The translations under genes were made by a program, and so were the position numbers. A stretch of DNA of 64,000 nt. Source: Pseudomonadota bacterium (lineage in GTDB: Bacteria > Pseudomonadota > Gammaproteobacteria > Burkholderiales > Rhodocyclaceae). Below, piece by piece: positions 1 through 14,801 of this stretch; position 1 is the stretch's first letter, and every line of letters starts with the position of its first letter. A model generated the notes under the pieces. It saw only the letters and a list, made by a program, of their open reading frames with translations. It searched no databases and had not been told where the DNA came from. The stretch is from NCBI GenBank assembly GCA_026399515.1, contig JAPLQT010000038.1, forward strand, positions 31,974 through 95,973. The letters are read 5' to 3'.

Positions 1-2479
1 TGGTCGCGCGCCGCGCCGCCCAACTCTATGCCATATCCCGGCGGAAAGTCGATGGTCTTGGCGATCTTCATGGCATCCGCGGTGACCTCGCCCGACGACC
101 TGCCTTGGGCATTGGCAGTCACGGCCATCATGCGTTTGCCGTCCATGTGCTGGATCTGCGCCGGTCCTTTGCCCATGGTGATGGTGGCGATCTGGTCGAG
201 CGGCACCATCATGTTGCTGCCGCTGACGGCGATCGGCAGGCGCTCGATATTCTCGGCATTGACCCGGTCGTCCGGATGCAGACGCACCGCGACGTCGCGC
301 GACTCACCGGTCGGATCGACCCAGTCGCCGACTTCGACGCCGGCGAACGCCACGCGCAAGGCCTGAGCCGCGTCGTTGACTGAAATCCCCAAAGCATTCG
401 CGAGGCCGCGATTCAATTCGATCTTCAGTTCGTCCTTGGGGCTTTGTTCGGAGAGTCCGATATCGACCGCGCCGGGGACACTGCCAAGTTTCTCCATGAA
501 GTCGCCGGTAAGGCTGATCAGTCGCCGTGCATCTGGCCCGTAAAATTGGATCTGCACCGGTTTGCGCGCGCCGTTGCCCAGGTCGTCGAGCACCACGTAT
601 TCGGCGCCTATCAGACGTACCATGAGCTTTCTGAGGTCGACCGCGATTTCGATCGCCGAACGTTTGCGCGCCGTACTCTTGCCGAGATCGACGTAGACCC
701 TGCCGCCACCGGCGTTAACGTTGCTGTTGGTGGCGACCGTCTCCGGCAGGGTGCGAGGGAGGGGGTGCGTACCTCGATGGCGATCATGCCGACGTCCTGC
801 GACGGCAGGAAACTCGATCCGCCGAACTGCACATGCAAGCCTATCGCCGCAACCAGGCTTAGTCCGGCGATGACCGCCATCCAGCGGCGATGATGCAGCG
901 CCCAGGCGATGACGTTTCCATAACGGTCGGACTGACGATTGAACCAGGTGTTGAATTTCGCCAGCCACCGGCTCAGGCCTTTCCTGGGCTGTAGATGATG
1001 TCCGACCGGATCGCCCCAATAGGCGGACAGCATCGGGTCGAGAGTAAATGAAATGAACAGGCTGACCAGGACCGAACTGGCCACCGTCAGCGCAAACGGC
1101 CGGAACCATTCGCCGGCAATGCCCGGCATGAACGCCACGGGAATGAATACCGCGATGATGGAAAAAGTGGTCGCCGCCACGGCCAGGCCGATCTCCTGGG
1201 TTCCCTTGCTGGAGGCGGTGCGGCGGTCCACACCCGACTCCATGTGGCGGACGATGTTTTCGCGAACCACGATGGCATCGTCGATCAGTACCCCGATCGC
1301 CAGCGACAGTCCGAGCAAGGTCATGAAGTTCAGGGTGAACCCGCTCAACCACACCGCGATGAAGGCGGCGATCACCGACGTCGGCAGACTCAAGGCGGTG
1401 ATCAGCGTCGACCGCCAGGAATTCAGGAACACATAGACGACGAAGATGGTCAACACCGCCCCGAACATCAGCGACTCGATGACGTTGTTGAGGCTCTCCT
1501 CGGCGTCTTCGCCGCCATCTTGGGTGACCTCCACGCTGGTGCCGCCCGGCAGGGTCTTGTTCATCTCAACCACCATGGCGCGGATCTTGTTGGCCACTGT
1601 GACGGTGCTGGCTTCCCGCGAACGGGTGACCGATATGCCGACGTTCGGGTGGCCATTGCGCAGGCTGAAGCCGTTCAGCTCGGCGAACCCGTCCGCGGTG
1701 CTGGCGACCTGGCCCAGGCGCACCACTTCATTGCCGCGGCGCTTGATAACGATTTGTTCGAACTCGGCCGGCGACTCGATGCGCCCGACCAGTCGTATGC
1801 TCTGCTCATCCAGCGCGCCGCGGATCTTTCCGACCGGGGCGGTGACGTTCTGGTTGCCCAGCGCGGCCACCACTTCCGCGACCGAGACGTTGTACTCGCG
1901 CAGTTTCTCGGCCCGCAGCAGGATGCTCAGCTCGCGCTTCAAGGCGCCATTGACGGTGACGACCGCGACGCCGTCGATACCGCGGAACTTGTCCGCCAGG
2001 TTGTCTTCCGCCAGGCGTGAAATCTCGGCGTGGGTCTGGGTCTTGGACGACAAGGCCAATTGCATGATCGGCTGGGCCGACGGGTCGACCCGCCGCAGGA
2101 CCGGTTCGCGCATTTCGACGGGCAGTTTGTAGCGCACCGACGAGATGGCGTTGCGTACCTCATCCGAAGCCTCGATCATGTTCTTGTTGAAATTGAAAAT
2201 GATCACGATGGTCGCGTTGTTTTCGCTGGCGGTGGCGCGCAATTGGTAGACGCCGGAGATGCTTTGCAGCGATTTTTCGATCCGGTTGATGACTTCCCTT
2301 TCCACGGTATCCGGCGAAGCGCCCGGGTAGGGGATGCTGATCACCAGCACCGGCTGTTCGACATCCGGGATCTGATTGACGCGCAGCTTCTTGAGCGCCA
2401 GCAGGCCCAGGCACATCAGGGCAATGATGATGACCACCATAGCCATGGGACGCTTGATGCTGAAGTCGGAGAGGAACAT
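1..2479 (-). pseudogene. RND efflux permease (HAE1/AcrB-like), frameshifted and cut by the window edge
   Basis: This is the inner-membrane pump of a proton-driven RND tripartite efflux system. It begins MFLSDFSIKRPMAM with the first transmembrane helix. The porter domain follows, then the TM4 signature LIDDAIVVREN with the paired Asp residues that relay protons in the family. The frame is intact down to about position 760 (GMIAIEVRTP). It then leaves homology, ending as a nonsense tail at 611. The homologous sequence (TLPETVATNSNVNAGGGRVYVD) resumes at once in another frame and runs open to base 1. Family members usually carry some 20-25 more residues between these two blocks, so a short non-triplet deletion is the simplest explanation. 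The adaptor gene lies 2 bases upstream, so the two form an operon. Either the gene is dead or the assembly has an error here. Confidence 0.85.
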
Positions 2480-2481
2480 GG

Positions 2482-3645
2482 CTAGGACCCCGCGGCTTTT
2501 TCGGCGCCGGGCTTTGTCGCCGCATCGGGATTAGCCGCAAGCGGTGTGGCGACAACCGCGGCAACCACCTGCTGACCATCTTTCAGAGTCGACAGCGGAT
2601 TGCGCACCACTTGATCGCCGTCGCTCAGCCCGCTCAGCACGGCGAAATCGCCTCGCCGCGGATCTCGCTCGCCGATCACCAGGCTGGTCTTGGAGAGCTT
2701 GCTGTCCTTGACGCGCCAGGCATAGGCCTGATCGCCGTTGCGGATCAGGGCCGCGTCGGGAATCATCAAGACCTGGATGCTGCCCGCCTCGATCCGGCCT
2801 TCCGCATAGAGACCCGAGACGCGCGGTTGGCTGTTGTCGACAAAACCGACCAGGACCTCGACTTGGCGCGTGGTGGGATTGGCCGCCGGATCGACGCGTT
2901 TCACACGGCCGGTGAAGGTCTGCTGATTGTAGCCATTGACCTGGAAGATGACCGGCTGTCCCACTTTCACGCTGCTGATCTTGTCGGCCGAAACATAGCC
3001 TTCGAAGCGCATGCTGGTCGGATCGACCACCTTCAGCAATTCCTTGCCGACCTGCGCCGTATCGCCGGCGGAAACCTTGCGTTCGCTGATCACGCCGGCG
3101 AACGGCGCCCGCACCTCGGTCCGCTGCAACTGTTGGCGGGCTTGCACAGTTCGGGCCTGCGCCGCGATCAGGTCGCTCTGGGCATTATTGCGGCGGATTT
3201 CGGTATCTTCCAGTTGCTGCATGGACGCCATGCCAGATCCGCGCAGGGTCTTCAGCCGTTGAAATTGCCTTTCGGCCTGGTCGAACGCCTGTGTGGCCGA
3301 ACGCGCCGCCGCTTCGGCGGAGGTCATGCTGTCCCGGATCGCGGTGTCATCCAGACGTACCAGCAAGTCGCCGCGATTGACGCTTTCGCCGTTTTCCTTC
3401 AGGACATTCAGGACCACCGCGGGTATTTCCGCTCTCAGGTCTGCTTTACGCTCGGGTTGGATGGAGCCGGTGATCGCCGGGCCGGAAGCCAGGTTGCCGC
3501 CACGGACGGTGAGCAGATCTTCAGCCGCGATCAGCACCGATTGTTCCCCGGGCGCGCCGGCGTTCTTGTCGGCTTTTTCCATCACTTTGCCGCAGCCCGC
3601 TAAGGCTGTGGCGAGGGCGAAAATCAAGAAAATTTGGCGCAACAT
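2482..3645 (-). CDS. RND efflux periplasmic adaptor (membrane fusion protein), lipoprotein
   Basis: This adaptor links the RND pump to an outer-membrane channel. The chosen start (MLRQIFLIFALATALAGC) gives a short lipoprotein signal peptide with lipobox LAGC, so Cys18 would be lipidated. A GGAG site lies about 7 bases upstream. An upstream in-frame ATG at 3672 would only add nine residues before the signal. The protein is 387 aa, normal for the family. It shows the split lipoyl/barrel-sandwich halves around a coiled hairpin (roughly residues 85-170), then beta-barrel and membrane-proximal domains. The permease starts 2 bases after its stop, so the genes are surely co-transcribed. Substrate cannot be told from sequence. 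Confidence 0.9.
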   Translation of the reverse strand: MLRQIFLIFALATALAGCGKVMEKADKNAGAPGEQSVLIAAEDLLTVRGGNLASGPAITGSIQPERKADLRAEIPAVVLNVLKENGESVNRGDLLVRLDDTAIRDSMTSAEAAARSATQAFDQAERQFQRLKTLRGSGMASMQQLEDTEIRRNNAQSDLIAAQARTVQARQQLQRTEVRAPFAGVISERKVSAGDTAQVGKELLKVVDPTSMRFEGYVSADKISSVKVGQPVIFQVNGYNQQTFTGRVKRVDPAANPTTRQVEVLVGFVDNSQPRVSGLYAEGRIEAGSIQVLMIPDAALIRNGDQAYAWRVKDSKLSKTSLVIGERDPRRGDFAVLSGLSDGDQVVRNPLSTLKDGQQVVAAVVATPLAANPDAATKPGAEKAAGS

Positions 3646-3995
3646 AAGGTTGTTCTCCGGATAGGATCGCATTCTGGCGCGGCAGCGGCTCGGTAAGCCA
3701 TGACGCGAAAGACAACCAGCCCGTCATTATGCACGACGAAAGACCGATGCGGACTGACGGCCAACGGATGAAAACGCTTCGATCAGGCTAGTACCCTAAA
3801 CTCACAGGCGGGCACCAGTGCCGCAATCTACCGGAGGCTGTCGCCGGGTTCGACGGCTGTGCGATGAATTGCAGTCATCGGGGCGTGAATTGCCTGTGGA
3901 CGCGACGAATCACCCCGCGAGAGAAGCTCTCGCGGGGTGGGATGGCCGAAAACGGCCCGGAGTGAGGCTATAAGCGGCTGGAGGTTAGCAACAGG
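3646..3995. other. Intergenic region between the box genes and the efflux operon
   Basis: This 350-base stretch has no convincing ORF. It should hold the efflux operon promoter near 3700-3800 (minus strand) and carries a strong hairpin at 3911-3939. No boxA reading frame is present although boxB ends just upstream. Confidence 0.6.
3911..3939 (-). terminator. Strong GC hairpin downstream of boxB
   Basis: The 13-base arm CACCCCGCGAGAG pairs perfectly with CTCTCGCGGGGTG around a 3-base AAG loop. It starts 57 bases after the boxB stop. There is no T-run on either side, so it is not a textbook intrinsic terminator. It may instead stabilise the 3' end of the boxCB transcript or assist termination. 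Confidence 0.5.
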
Positions 3996-5420
<1,425 letters not shown>

Positions 5421-5574
5421 GTTCGCTCCAGTTCGGTAAATGGTTATTCGGTGCAGTAGTTCATCTCTCATTCCGTTTCAAAATCAAGTGTGACGCGAAG
5501 ATGAGCCGCAGACAGTGCGAATAGCACGGCAAGGCGAAGTCGACAAAGTCACGATTGATTTTGATACGGAATGG

Positions 5575-7224
5575 TTAGACGCGTTCCCAGTTGAATTGTG
5601 CTTTGGCGCCCTTGCCGTAGAGCTTGAGAGCGCCTTTTTCTCCGACCGCGTTGGGCCGGTTGAAAATCCAGTTCTGCCAGGCGGTGAGGCGGCCGAAAAT
5701 CTTGGTATCCATGGTTTCGGCCCCGGCGAAACGCAGCGACGCCTCCATGCCGGTCAGCGCATCGGGAGAAAGGCTGGTGCGCTCCTCGATGGCGACGCGG
5801 ATTTCGTCTTCCCAGTCCAGGTCGTCCGGGGCGAAAGTGATGAGGCCCAGTTCCAGCGCCTGCTCGGCCGATAGCGCCTGCCCCAGTTGCGCCCGCGACA
5901 GTTCGACCGGCGCTTCTTCCTGGCTGAAGTGGGTCTGCAAGCGGCTCAAGCCGTTGTTCATCGACAGTGGACCGAAGTTCATTTCGCCCAGCGTTATCCG
6001 TGGCGTGCTGCTGGAAACATCGGCCTGCGCCAGCATGTAGCTGCGGTCGGCGGCCAGGGCCAGTTCGAACAGCGTACCCGAAAAACAGGAGTCCGCGTCG
6101 AGCAGGGCGATCAGGCTGCGCGAGGTGACATCTAGCCGGCGCAGGGTACGCCGCAGCATGCCGAGCGTCTCGCGCACGAACCAGTGGTTGCGATGCGCCA
6201 GCAGCGCCTGGTCCATGGCCAGCGCCGTCGCCGCGTCGCCGCGCGTTTTCAGGATCCAGGTGCCGACTTCGAGTTGATTGATGCGCAGCATCAGGATGGC
6301 GTCGTCGAGTTCGCGCGCCATCGCCAGCGGCCACCAGTTGGCGCCCTGGGCCAGGATGGCGGCGATGTCCTGCGGGATATCGGTCTTGCCGTCCGGCGCG
6401 CGGACGGTGAGGGTGGCAACGCGGGTCACCGGATCGATCGCCGCATCCACCCACTGATAATGGTAGCCGGCGGCGTCCACCGTCCGCGCCAGCGGTGTCA
6501 GCGTAATGCCGTCGGCATCGTGCGGGCGGTCGCTGCGTTGCGCCAGTTCGCCGGCGCGCGTGGCGACGCGCGCCTTGAAATCGTTGGGCTTGGCGTAGTC
6601 GTCGATCAGCTTCCACTGCTTGGCGCGTTCGGCGCGCACGCCTTCGGCGGTGGTGCAGAACACATCGGCGATATCGCGGCGCACCCGGCGCTTGTCGACC
6701 AGGCGGGTCAGGCCGCCGGTGCCGGGCAACACCCCGAGCAGCGGCACTTCCGGCAAGCTCACGGTCGACGACCGGTCATCCACCAGGATAATCTCGTCGC
6801 AGGCCAGCGCCACCTCGTAGCCGCCGCCGGCCGTCGTGCCGTTCAGCGCGGCGATGAACTTCAGCCCGGAGTTGCGGCGCGATTCCTCGATGCCGTGGCG
6901 GGTCTCGTTGGTGAATTTGCAGAAGTTGACCTTCCAGGCATGGCTGCTGGTGCCGAGCATGTAAATGTTGGCGCCGGCGCAGAACATCCGCTCCTTGCCG
7001 CTGGTCAGCACCACGCAACCGACTTCCGGATGCTCGAAGCGGATGCGCTGCAAGGCATCGTTGAATTCGATGTCCACCCCCAGGTCGTAGGAATTGAGCT
7101 TCAGTTCGTAACCCGGGACGATCCCGCCCTGTTCGTCGATGTCCAGGGTCAGCGTGGCTACCGCGCCGTCGCAAGTCAGGCGCCAGTGCTTATAACGGTC
7201 GGGATGGGTATCGAAAGTAATCAT
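5575..7224 (-). CDS. boxC: 2,3-epoxybenzoyl-CoA dihydrolase BoxC
   Basis: BoxC is the crotonase-superfamily enzyme that opens the ring of 2,3-epoxybenzoyl-CoA, giving a dehydroadipyl-CoA semialdehyde and formate. The protein is 549 aa, about twice a simple enoyl-CoA hydratase, as expected for BoxC. The N-terminal half has the crotonase core with CoA/oxyanion segments (MFCAGANIYM near residue 100, LNGTTAGGGYEVALACDEI near 150). A second crotonase-like half follows (LALAADRSYML). GGAG lies 6 bases upstream of the ATG. It is the first gene of a boxC-boxB unit behind the promoter at 7329-7369, which has BoxR-type TGCA boxes. Its sequence looks intact. Confidence 0.95.
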   Translation of the reverse strand: MITFDTHPDRYKHWRLTCDGAVATLTLDIDEQGGIVPGYELKLNSYDLGVDIEFNDALQRIRFEHPEVGCVVLTSGKERMFCAGANIYMLGTSSHAWKVNFCKFTNETRHGIEESRRNSGLKFIAALNGTTAGGGYEVALACDEIILVDDRSSTVSLPEVPLLGVLPGTGGLTRLVDKRRVRRDIADVFCTTAEGVRAERAKQWKLIDDYAKPNDFKARVATRAGELAQRSDRPHDADGITLTPLARTVDAAGYHYQWVDAAIDPVTRVATLTVRAPDGKTDIPQDIAAILAQGANWWPLAMARELDDAILMLRINQLEVGTWILKTRGDAATALAMDQALLAHRNHWFVRETLGMLRRTLRRLDVTSRSLIALLDADSCFSGTLFELALAADRSYMLAQADVSSSTPRITLGEMNFGPLSMNNGLSRLQTHFSQEEAPVELSRAQLGQALSAEQALELGLITFAPDDLDWEDEIRVAIEERTSLSPDALTGMEASLRFAGAETMDTKIFGRLTAWQNWIFNRPNAVGEKGALKLYGKGAKAQFNWERV

Positions 7225-7328
7225 GAGGCTCTCCGGGGGAATTGCCGAGCTTGCAACGTGGATGGAGCAGCGGACGCCAAGTTAAACCGCATGCCACCAG
7301 AATAATTTAATTCTAAAGCATGGTAGGT

Positions 7329-7369
7329 ATTATATTGCAGTAATGTGTTTCGTCAAGCACTATGTTGCA
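7329..7369 (-). promoter_or_regulatory. boxCB promoter with BoxR-type TGCA boxes
   Basis: On the minus strand there is a near-consensus sigma70 promoter: -35 TTGACG (7356-7351), a 16-base spacer, and -10 TATAAT (7334-7329). The predicted start near 7322 leaves a leader of about 100 bases before boxC. Two exact TGCA boxes flank it: one at 7336-7339 touching the -10 and one at 7366-7369 just above the -35. They are exactly 30 bases apart, with partial copies at the two 10-base steps between (TGTT at 7346, AGCA at 7356). BzdR/BoxR repressors are known to bind direct TGCA repeats. Repression of boxCB by the BoxR at 14802-15698 is therefore a reasoned inference. Confidence 0.75.
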
Positions 7370-7550
7370 CAAGACGTATCCCGCCCCACCTCATTGCCAG
7401 GAGAGTTCCGAACTGCCATAGTCCTGGCCGGAATATTACGCGCGAAGAAAGCCGGGAACGAACGCTATGCCCATGATCCTAAAAGCTCTTCTGTCGGCAA
7501 GCGCAGCGACATGTCGGTGGCAGGCAAACCACCGGCCGGGCCATTGATCG

Positions 7551-8576
7551 ATGTCTTTCCTCAAACCGGGTCGCCGCGCCGTAAATCTGGCGTTGCAGGG
7601 AGGCGGCGCGCATGGCGCGTTTACCTGGGGCGTGCTGGATTATCTGCTCGAAGACGGCCGGCTGATCTTCGAAGGTATCAGCGGAACCAGTGCCGGCGCG
7701 ATGAATGCGGTGGTCCTGGCGCAGGGCTTGATGACCGGAGGGGCAGAGGGCGCCCGTGCGGCGCTCTCGAACTTCTGGAACGCGGTCGCCGACAGCGTTC
7801 CTTTTGTCCAATCGATGGGGGCGGATGATGGCGAAGCGCCAAAGCTGGGACCGGCGCTGAAGTTGATGCTGCATTTGACGGACCACTTTTCGCCGAGCCA
7901 ACTCAACCCGTTCGACCTCAATCCGCTACGCAAGATCGTCGCCAAGCAGGTGAACTTCGAGCAGTTGCGCAGCGGCAGCCCGGTCAAGCTGTTCATCGCG
8001 GCCACCCACGCCAATTCAGGTAAGCTGAGGATGTTCCGATCCTCGGAGTTGTCGGTGGATGCGATCATGGCGTCCGCCTGTCTGCCGAGCATCCACCACC
8101 CCATCATGATCGACGGCGAGCCCTACTGGGACGGCGGATTCAGCGCCAATCCGGCCGTCTTCCCGTTGTTCTACCACTGTGACAGCCACGACATTCTACT
8201 GGTCCTGCTGACGCCCCTCAAGTACCAGGAGACACCGTACTCCGCGCAGGAAATCAAACAGCGCCAGCAGGACTTGGGTTTTCAAGCCACCTTCCTGCGG
8301 GAGATGCGGATGTTCGCCCATCTGCGGGAGTTCGTGAACGAGTCCTGGTTGAAGCTCGGCCGCTTCGAGCGCCGTGTCGCCCGCGCCAACTTCCACGTCA
8401 TCGCGGCCGACGAACTGATGGGAGGACTCCCGGCGGAAACCAAGATCATCGCCAACAAACAGTTCTTCGTCATGCTCCGGGACAACGGACGGAAGCATGC
8501 GAAGACCTGGCTGGATCTGCACCATGGCGCCATCGGCAAGCGATCCACGGTTGATCTGTCCAGCCTCTTCTACTGA
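7551..8576 (+). CDS. Patatin-like phospholipase
   Basis: This is a 341-aa serine hydrolase of the patatin family, predicted to act on acyl lipids. It shows the full catalytic set: the oxyanion-hole glycine loop GGGAHG (about residue 18), the nucleophile elbow GTSAG (about 46), and the catalytic Asp in DGGFSANP (about 202). No signal peptide is seen, so it is probably cytoplasmic. There is no good ribosome site before the ATG at 7551, so the start is uncertain. It is transcribed away from boxC, and the shared 326-base intergenic region carries the boxC promoter. Many betaproteobacteria have such a gene near polyhydroxyalkanoate or lipid genes; here the context gives no hint of substrate. Confidence 0.88.
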   Translation: MSFLKPGRRAVNLALQGGGAHGAFTWGVLDYLLEDGRLIFEGISGTSAGAMNAVVLAQGLMTGGAEGARAALSNFWNAVADSVPFVQSMGADDGEAPKLGPALKLMLHLTDHFSPSQLNPFDLNPLRKIVAKQVNFEQLRSGSPVKLFIAATHANSGKLRMFRSSELSVDAIMASACLPSIHHPIMIDGEPYWDGGFSANPAVFPLFYHCDSHDILLVLLTPLKYQETPYSAQEIKQRQQDLGFQATFLREMRMFAHLREFVNESWLKLGRFERRVARANFHVIAADELMGGLPAETKIIANKQFFVMLRDNGRKHAKTWLDLHHGAIGKRSTVDLSSLFY

Positions 8577-8612
8577 TTCGGTTCCACCGTCTGTCTCCGC
8601 TCCTGCCGGCGC

Positions 8613-9563
8613 TCATGCCGCCACGCGCACACAAATCTTGCCATGCACCTTGCCCTCCCGCATTCGACGCTGAGCCGAAGCCACTTGATCCAGGCCGATG
8701 ACTTCGCTGATATGCGGCACGATCACCTTGTCGGCGGCCAGTGTCGCCAAACGTTCAAGTAATGCCGAATTGGTCTTGAGCAGGAAAGGTACGCACCTTT
8801 GACGAGAGCTGAGCCGGGCCATGAGTGCTTCCAGGAATAAGGCGGGGCGGGGCATGGTATTGACATAGATACCGTTCGGCCCCAGGCGCGCTTTGGCGCC
8901 GGAGAAAGTCGTGGATGCGGCGGCATCGAAAATCACATCGAAGCGCTCATCGATGTATTGCCATCCGGCGACCTTGTAGTCGATGACGTGATCGGCGCCG
9001 ATCGACCGAACATAGTCGACATTCGCCGTGCCGCATACGCCGGTAATGCGTGCCCCGATCGAACGGGCAAGTTGCACGGCGCTGGCGCCCACGGCACCGG
9101 ACGCTCCCGTGATCAAGACCGACTGACCGTGGCGGAGGTGGGCAATGTCGACCAGCGTCTGCAAAGCGGTGCCGGATGCAACCGGCAGACAGGCCGCCAC
9201 CTCATCACTCACGGCGTCGGGGATAGGTGCGATCAGGTCGGTGGAAACGGAGACGAACTGTGCGCATGATCCGTCCCCGCACATGGGATCGACGGAACCG
9301 AACACCCGTTGCCCCACCGCATAGCCTTGCACATCCTGGCCCAAAGCAGTGATTTCACCCGCAAAGTCTTTTCCTGTAATGGCCGGACGCCTGGGTCGGC
9401 CAAGCATACGCAAAATGCCGCTACGCAGCTTGAAATCGACGGGATTCAAGCTGGCGATATCGACTTTCACCTGGACTTGGCCGGTGGCGGCTCTTGGCGT
9501 GGGGATCTCGCGTATCAGCAAGACGGATTCATCGCCAAAACGTTCATAGATGACTGCTTGCAT
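8613..9563 (-). CDS. Zinc-independent medium-chain dehydrogenase/reductase (quinone reductase-like)
   Basis: This 316-aa protein has the MDR fold: an N-terminal GroES-like domain (ITGKDFAGEITALG) and a Rossmann domain with the nucleotide loop ITGASGAVGASAVQLA near residue 152. The cysteine/histidine zinc ligands of alcohol dehydrogenases are absent. That places it with NADPH-dependent quinone or enone reductases. Substrate is unknown. It is convergent with the patatin gene (37 bases apart) and divergent from the small gene at 9862. Confidence 0.85.
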   Translation of the reverse strand: MQAVIYERFGDESVLLIREIPTPRAATGQVQVKVDIASLNPVDFKLRSGILRMLGRPRRPAITGKDFAGEITALGQDVQGYAVGQRVFGSVDPMCGDGSCAQFVSVSTDLIAPIPDAVSDEVAACLPVASGTALQTLVDIAHLRHGQSVLITGASGAVGASAVQLARSIGARITGVCGTANVDYVRSIGADHVIDYKVAGWQYIDERFDVIFDAAASTTFSGAKARLGPNGIYVNTMPRPALFLEALMARLSSRQRCVPFLLKTNSALLERLATLAADKVIVPHISEVIGLDQVASAQRRMREGKVHGKICVRVAA

Positions 9564-9861
9564 GTCGGCACCCGATCTATGCGGAGAAGGTCCGGCAATC
9601 TTACCTCAGCTTGCGGTGTCCCTGTATCTTTCGCGGCACCTTCTCGGTCCGCGCCCCGGGTGGCGTTGTTGCCGGACGTGGTGTTGTTACAGGCAAGATT
9701 TGCCAGATCGCGTCACCGATTGGTCGGCCATGGCCATTGCGTGAATTGCTAAGCCTTTGACGCTCTTCTTCTCTTCTACTGTTGCACACGTTATGCGTAT
9801 TCTTTAGCCAGGATGATCAGGCTCCCGACCGCCTGAATATCGAAAGCAACAGGAGACGACC

Positions 9862-10050
9862 ATGTACCATGTTCCTGACCAAAATGAAGAAGTCTATTCG
9901 GACGAGATTTCGCAGTCGACAAATTACGTCGTCAGACGCTACGACGAGAAACTGGATGACGCCATCCGCTTGGATGAAGCCAGGCAAGCCGTTCTGGACA
10001 GTGGCTACCCTGAATACTGGACGCCCGTCGACGATTGGTGGCTCGACTGA
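9862..10050 (+). CDS. Small acidic protein of unknown function
   Basis: This encodes 62 residues and I do not recognise it. It is supported by an excellent ribosome site (AGGAG, 7 bases before the ATG). The protein is rich in Asp, Glu, Tyr and Trp with no membrane segment, and ends YWTPVDDWWLD. The 298 bases upstream (9564-9861) hold no other gene and should contain its promoter. It stands alone, 190 bases before the HflX gene. Confidence 0.55.
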   Translation: MYHVPDQNEEVYSDEISQSTNYVVRRYDEKLDDAIRLDEARQAVLDSGYPEYWTPVDDWWLD

Positions 10051-10240
10051 GCGGTGCTGGATCAGGCGAGGTCGATTCGCAATAGTCCAGCGCGATTGAC
10101 GATTTCGGAACGCAGCCCTCAAGTTGCTCAAAGGGATGGCCGTCGATGTTGGGCGCGAGGCCTGCGCATGGTCAACGCCGGCAATTAGTGCATTGACGGG
10201 TATTATCCGGCTTCGCCCACCCAAGAGCAGCAATCCCCGA

Positions 10241-11596
<1,356 letters not shown>

Positions 11597-11700
11597 ATTC
11601 GGATTGGCCCAATCTTCCCGGGTACGCCGCGAATGTAAGCAATGCCTCCCGGTCGACCACTCCCGCGCTTGTGCTGTACCGCCGCGGTGAGTCCCACAAT

Positions 11701-12192
11701 TCACCTCCCTCGGCGCGCGTGCATGAATGGACTTAGTGCAATCGACGCTTCCGCCAGAGGGTATCGACGCGGTTGAGTAATCATCGTGCGTCGGTTGATC
11801 ACGAGGATGGAAAGAGCTTCGACCCAGTTCCAATACTCAAGCCGCGCCTCGTCCGGAAACCCGACATCATCAAGAGCGCAAAGCATCTCTGCCAGCCAAA
11901 CGTTGCGTGCTGTCTCGTCGATAGTGATGGGAAGATGTTGCGCTCGTAGCCAGAGGTGACCATGCGATTGACCAAACGTGGACAATCCGGCGGCTGTCTT
12001 GACGATAAAGTTGGCGATTTGCTCGACGACGGCCGTAAAGCGGTCTTGATCTGACGGAAACAAATGTCCGATGCTTGAATTGCGCAGCCGCTCGTGATGA
12101 CGTCTAACCAACCCCCGTAGCGACGCTTCCCCCACGACTGCGAAAAGACTGGGCGATAGGGATGGTATCGACGGGAACGCCAGGTCGAACAT
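11701..12192 (-). CDS. Truncated (group II-like) hemoglobin
   Basis: This is a heme protein of the truncated globin family, likely binding O2 or NO. The start at 12192 is set by a GGGAGG ribosome site 6 bases upstream, giving 163 aa. The family pattern is clear: HLFPSDQDRF, then HLWLRAQHLPITI with the expected proximal (F8) histidine in QHLP, followed by ARNVWLAEM with the group II tryptophan. At the B10 region the usual aromatic pair is replaced by His-His (RRHHERL), which would change the distal pocket. The C-terminal tail of about 30 residues is longer than usual. It lies downstream of the histidine kinase on the same strand, 162 bases away, so the two may be linked functionally. Confidence 0.8.
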   Translation of the reverse strand: MFDLAFPSIPSLSPSLFAVVGEASLRGLVRRHHERLRNSSIGHLFPSDQDRFTAVVEQIANFIVKTAAGLSTFGQSHGHLWLRAQHLPITIDETARNVWLAEMLCALDDVGFPDEARLEYWNWVEALSILVINRRTMITQPRRYPLAEASIALSPFMHARRGR

Positions 12193-12354
12193 GGCATCCT
12201 CCCGACATGACTCGTTACCGTGTTGTTGCGGCTTTTCAACGGACTTGGGGTGGGTTGTCTTTACCATCGGCACATCGTGCCACTACTCGCGCGGAATGAC
12301 AATCTCCTGTCTCTCATCTCATCGGGCGACGGAGTTACCAAGTTGACTGCCGGA

Positions 12355-14667
<2,313 letters not shown>

Positions 14668-14801
14668 TTGTATTCTTCCGACTGGAGAACCAAAACGCCG
14701 CATTGGATTGCCGGATAACAATGGTAACTCAAAGCGGCGGGGCCCGGTCACTACACCGCCCTACGGATGGACAGCTAAGGTCCAAGCCTTAGCCGTGAGA
14801 C

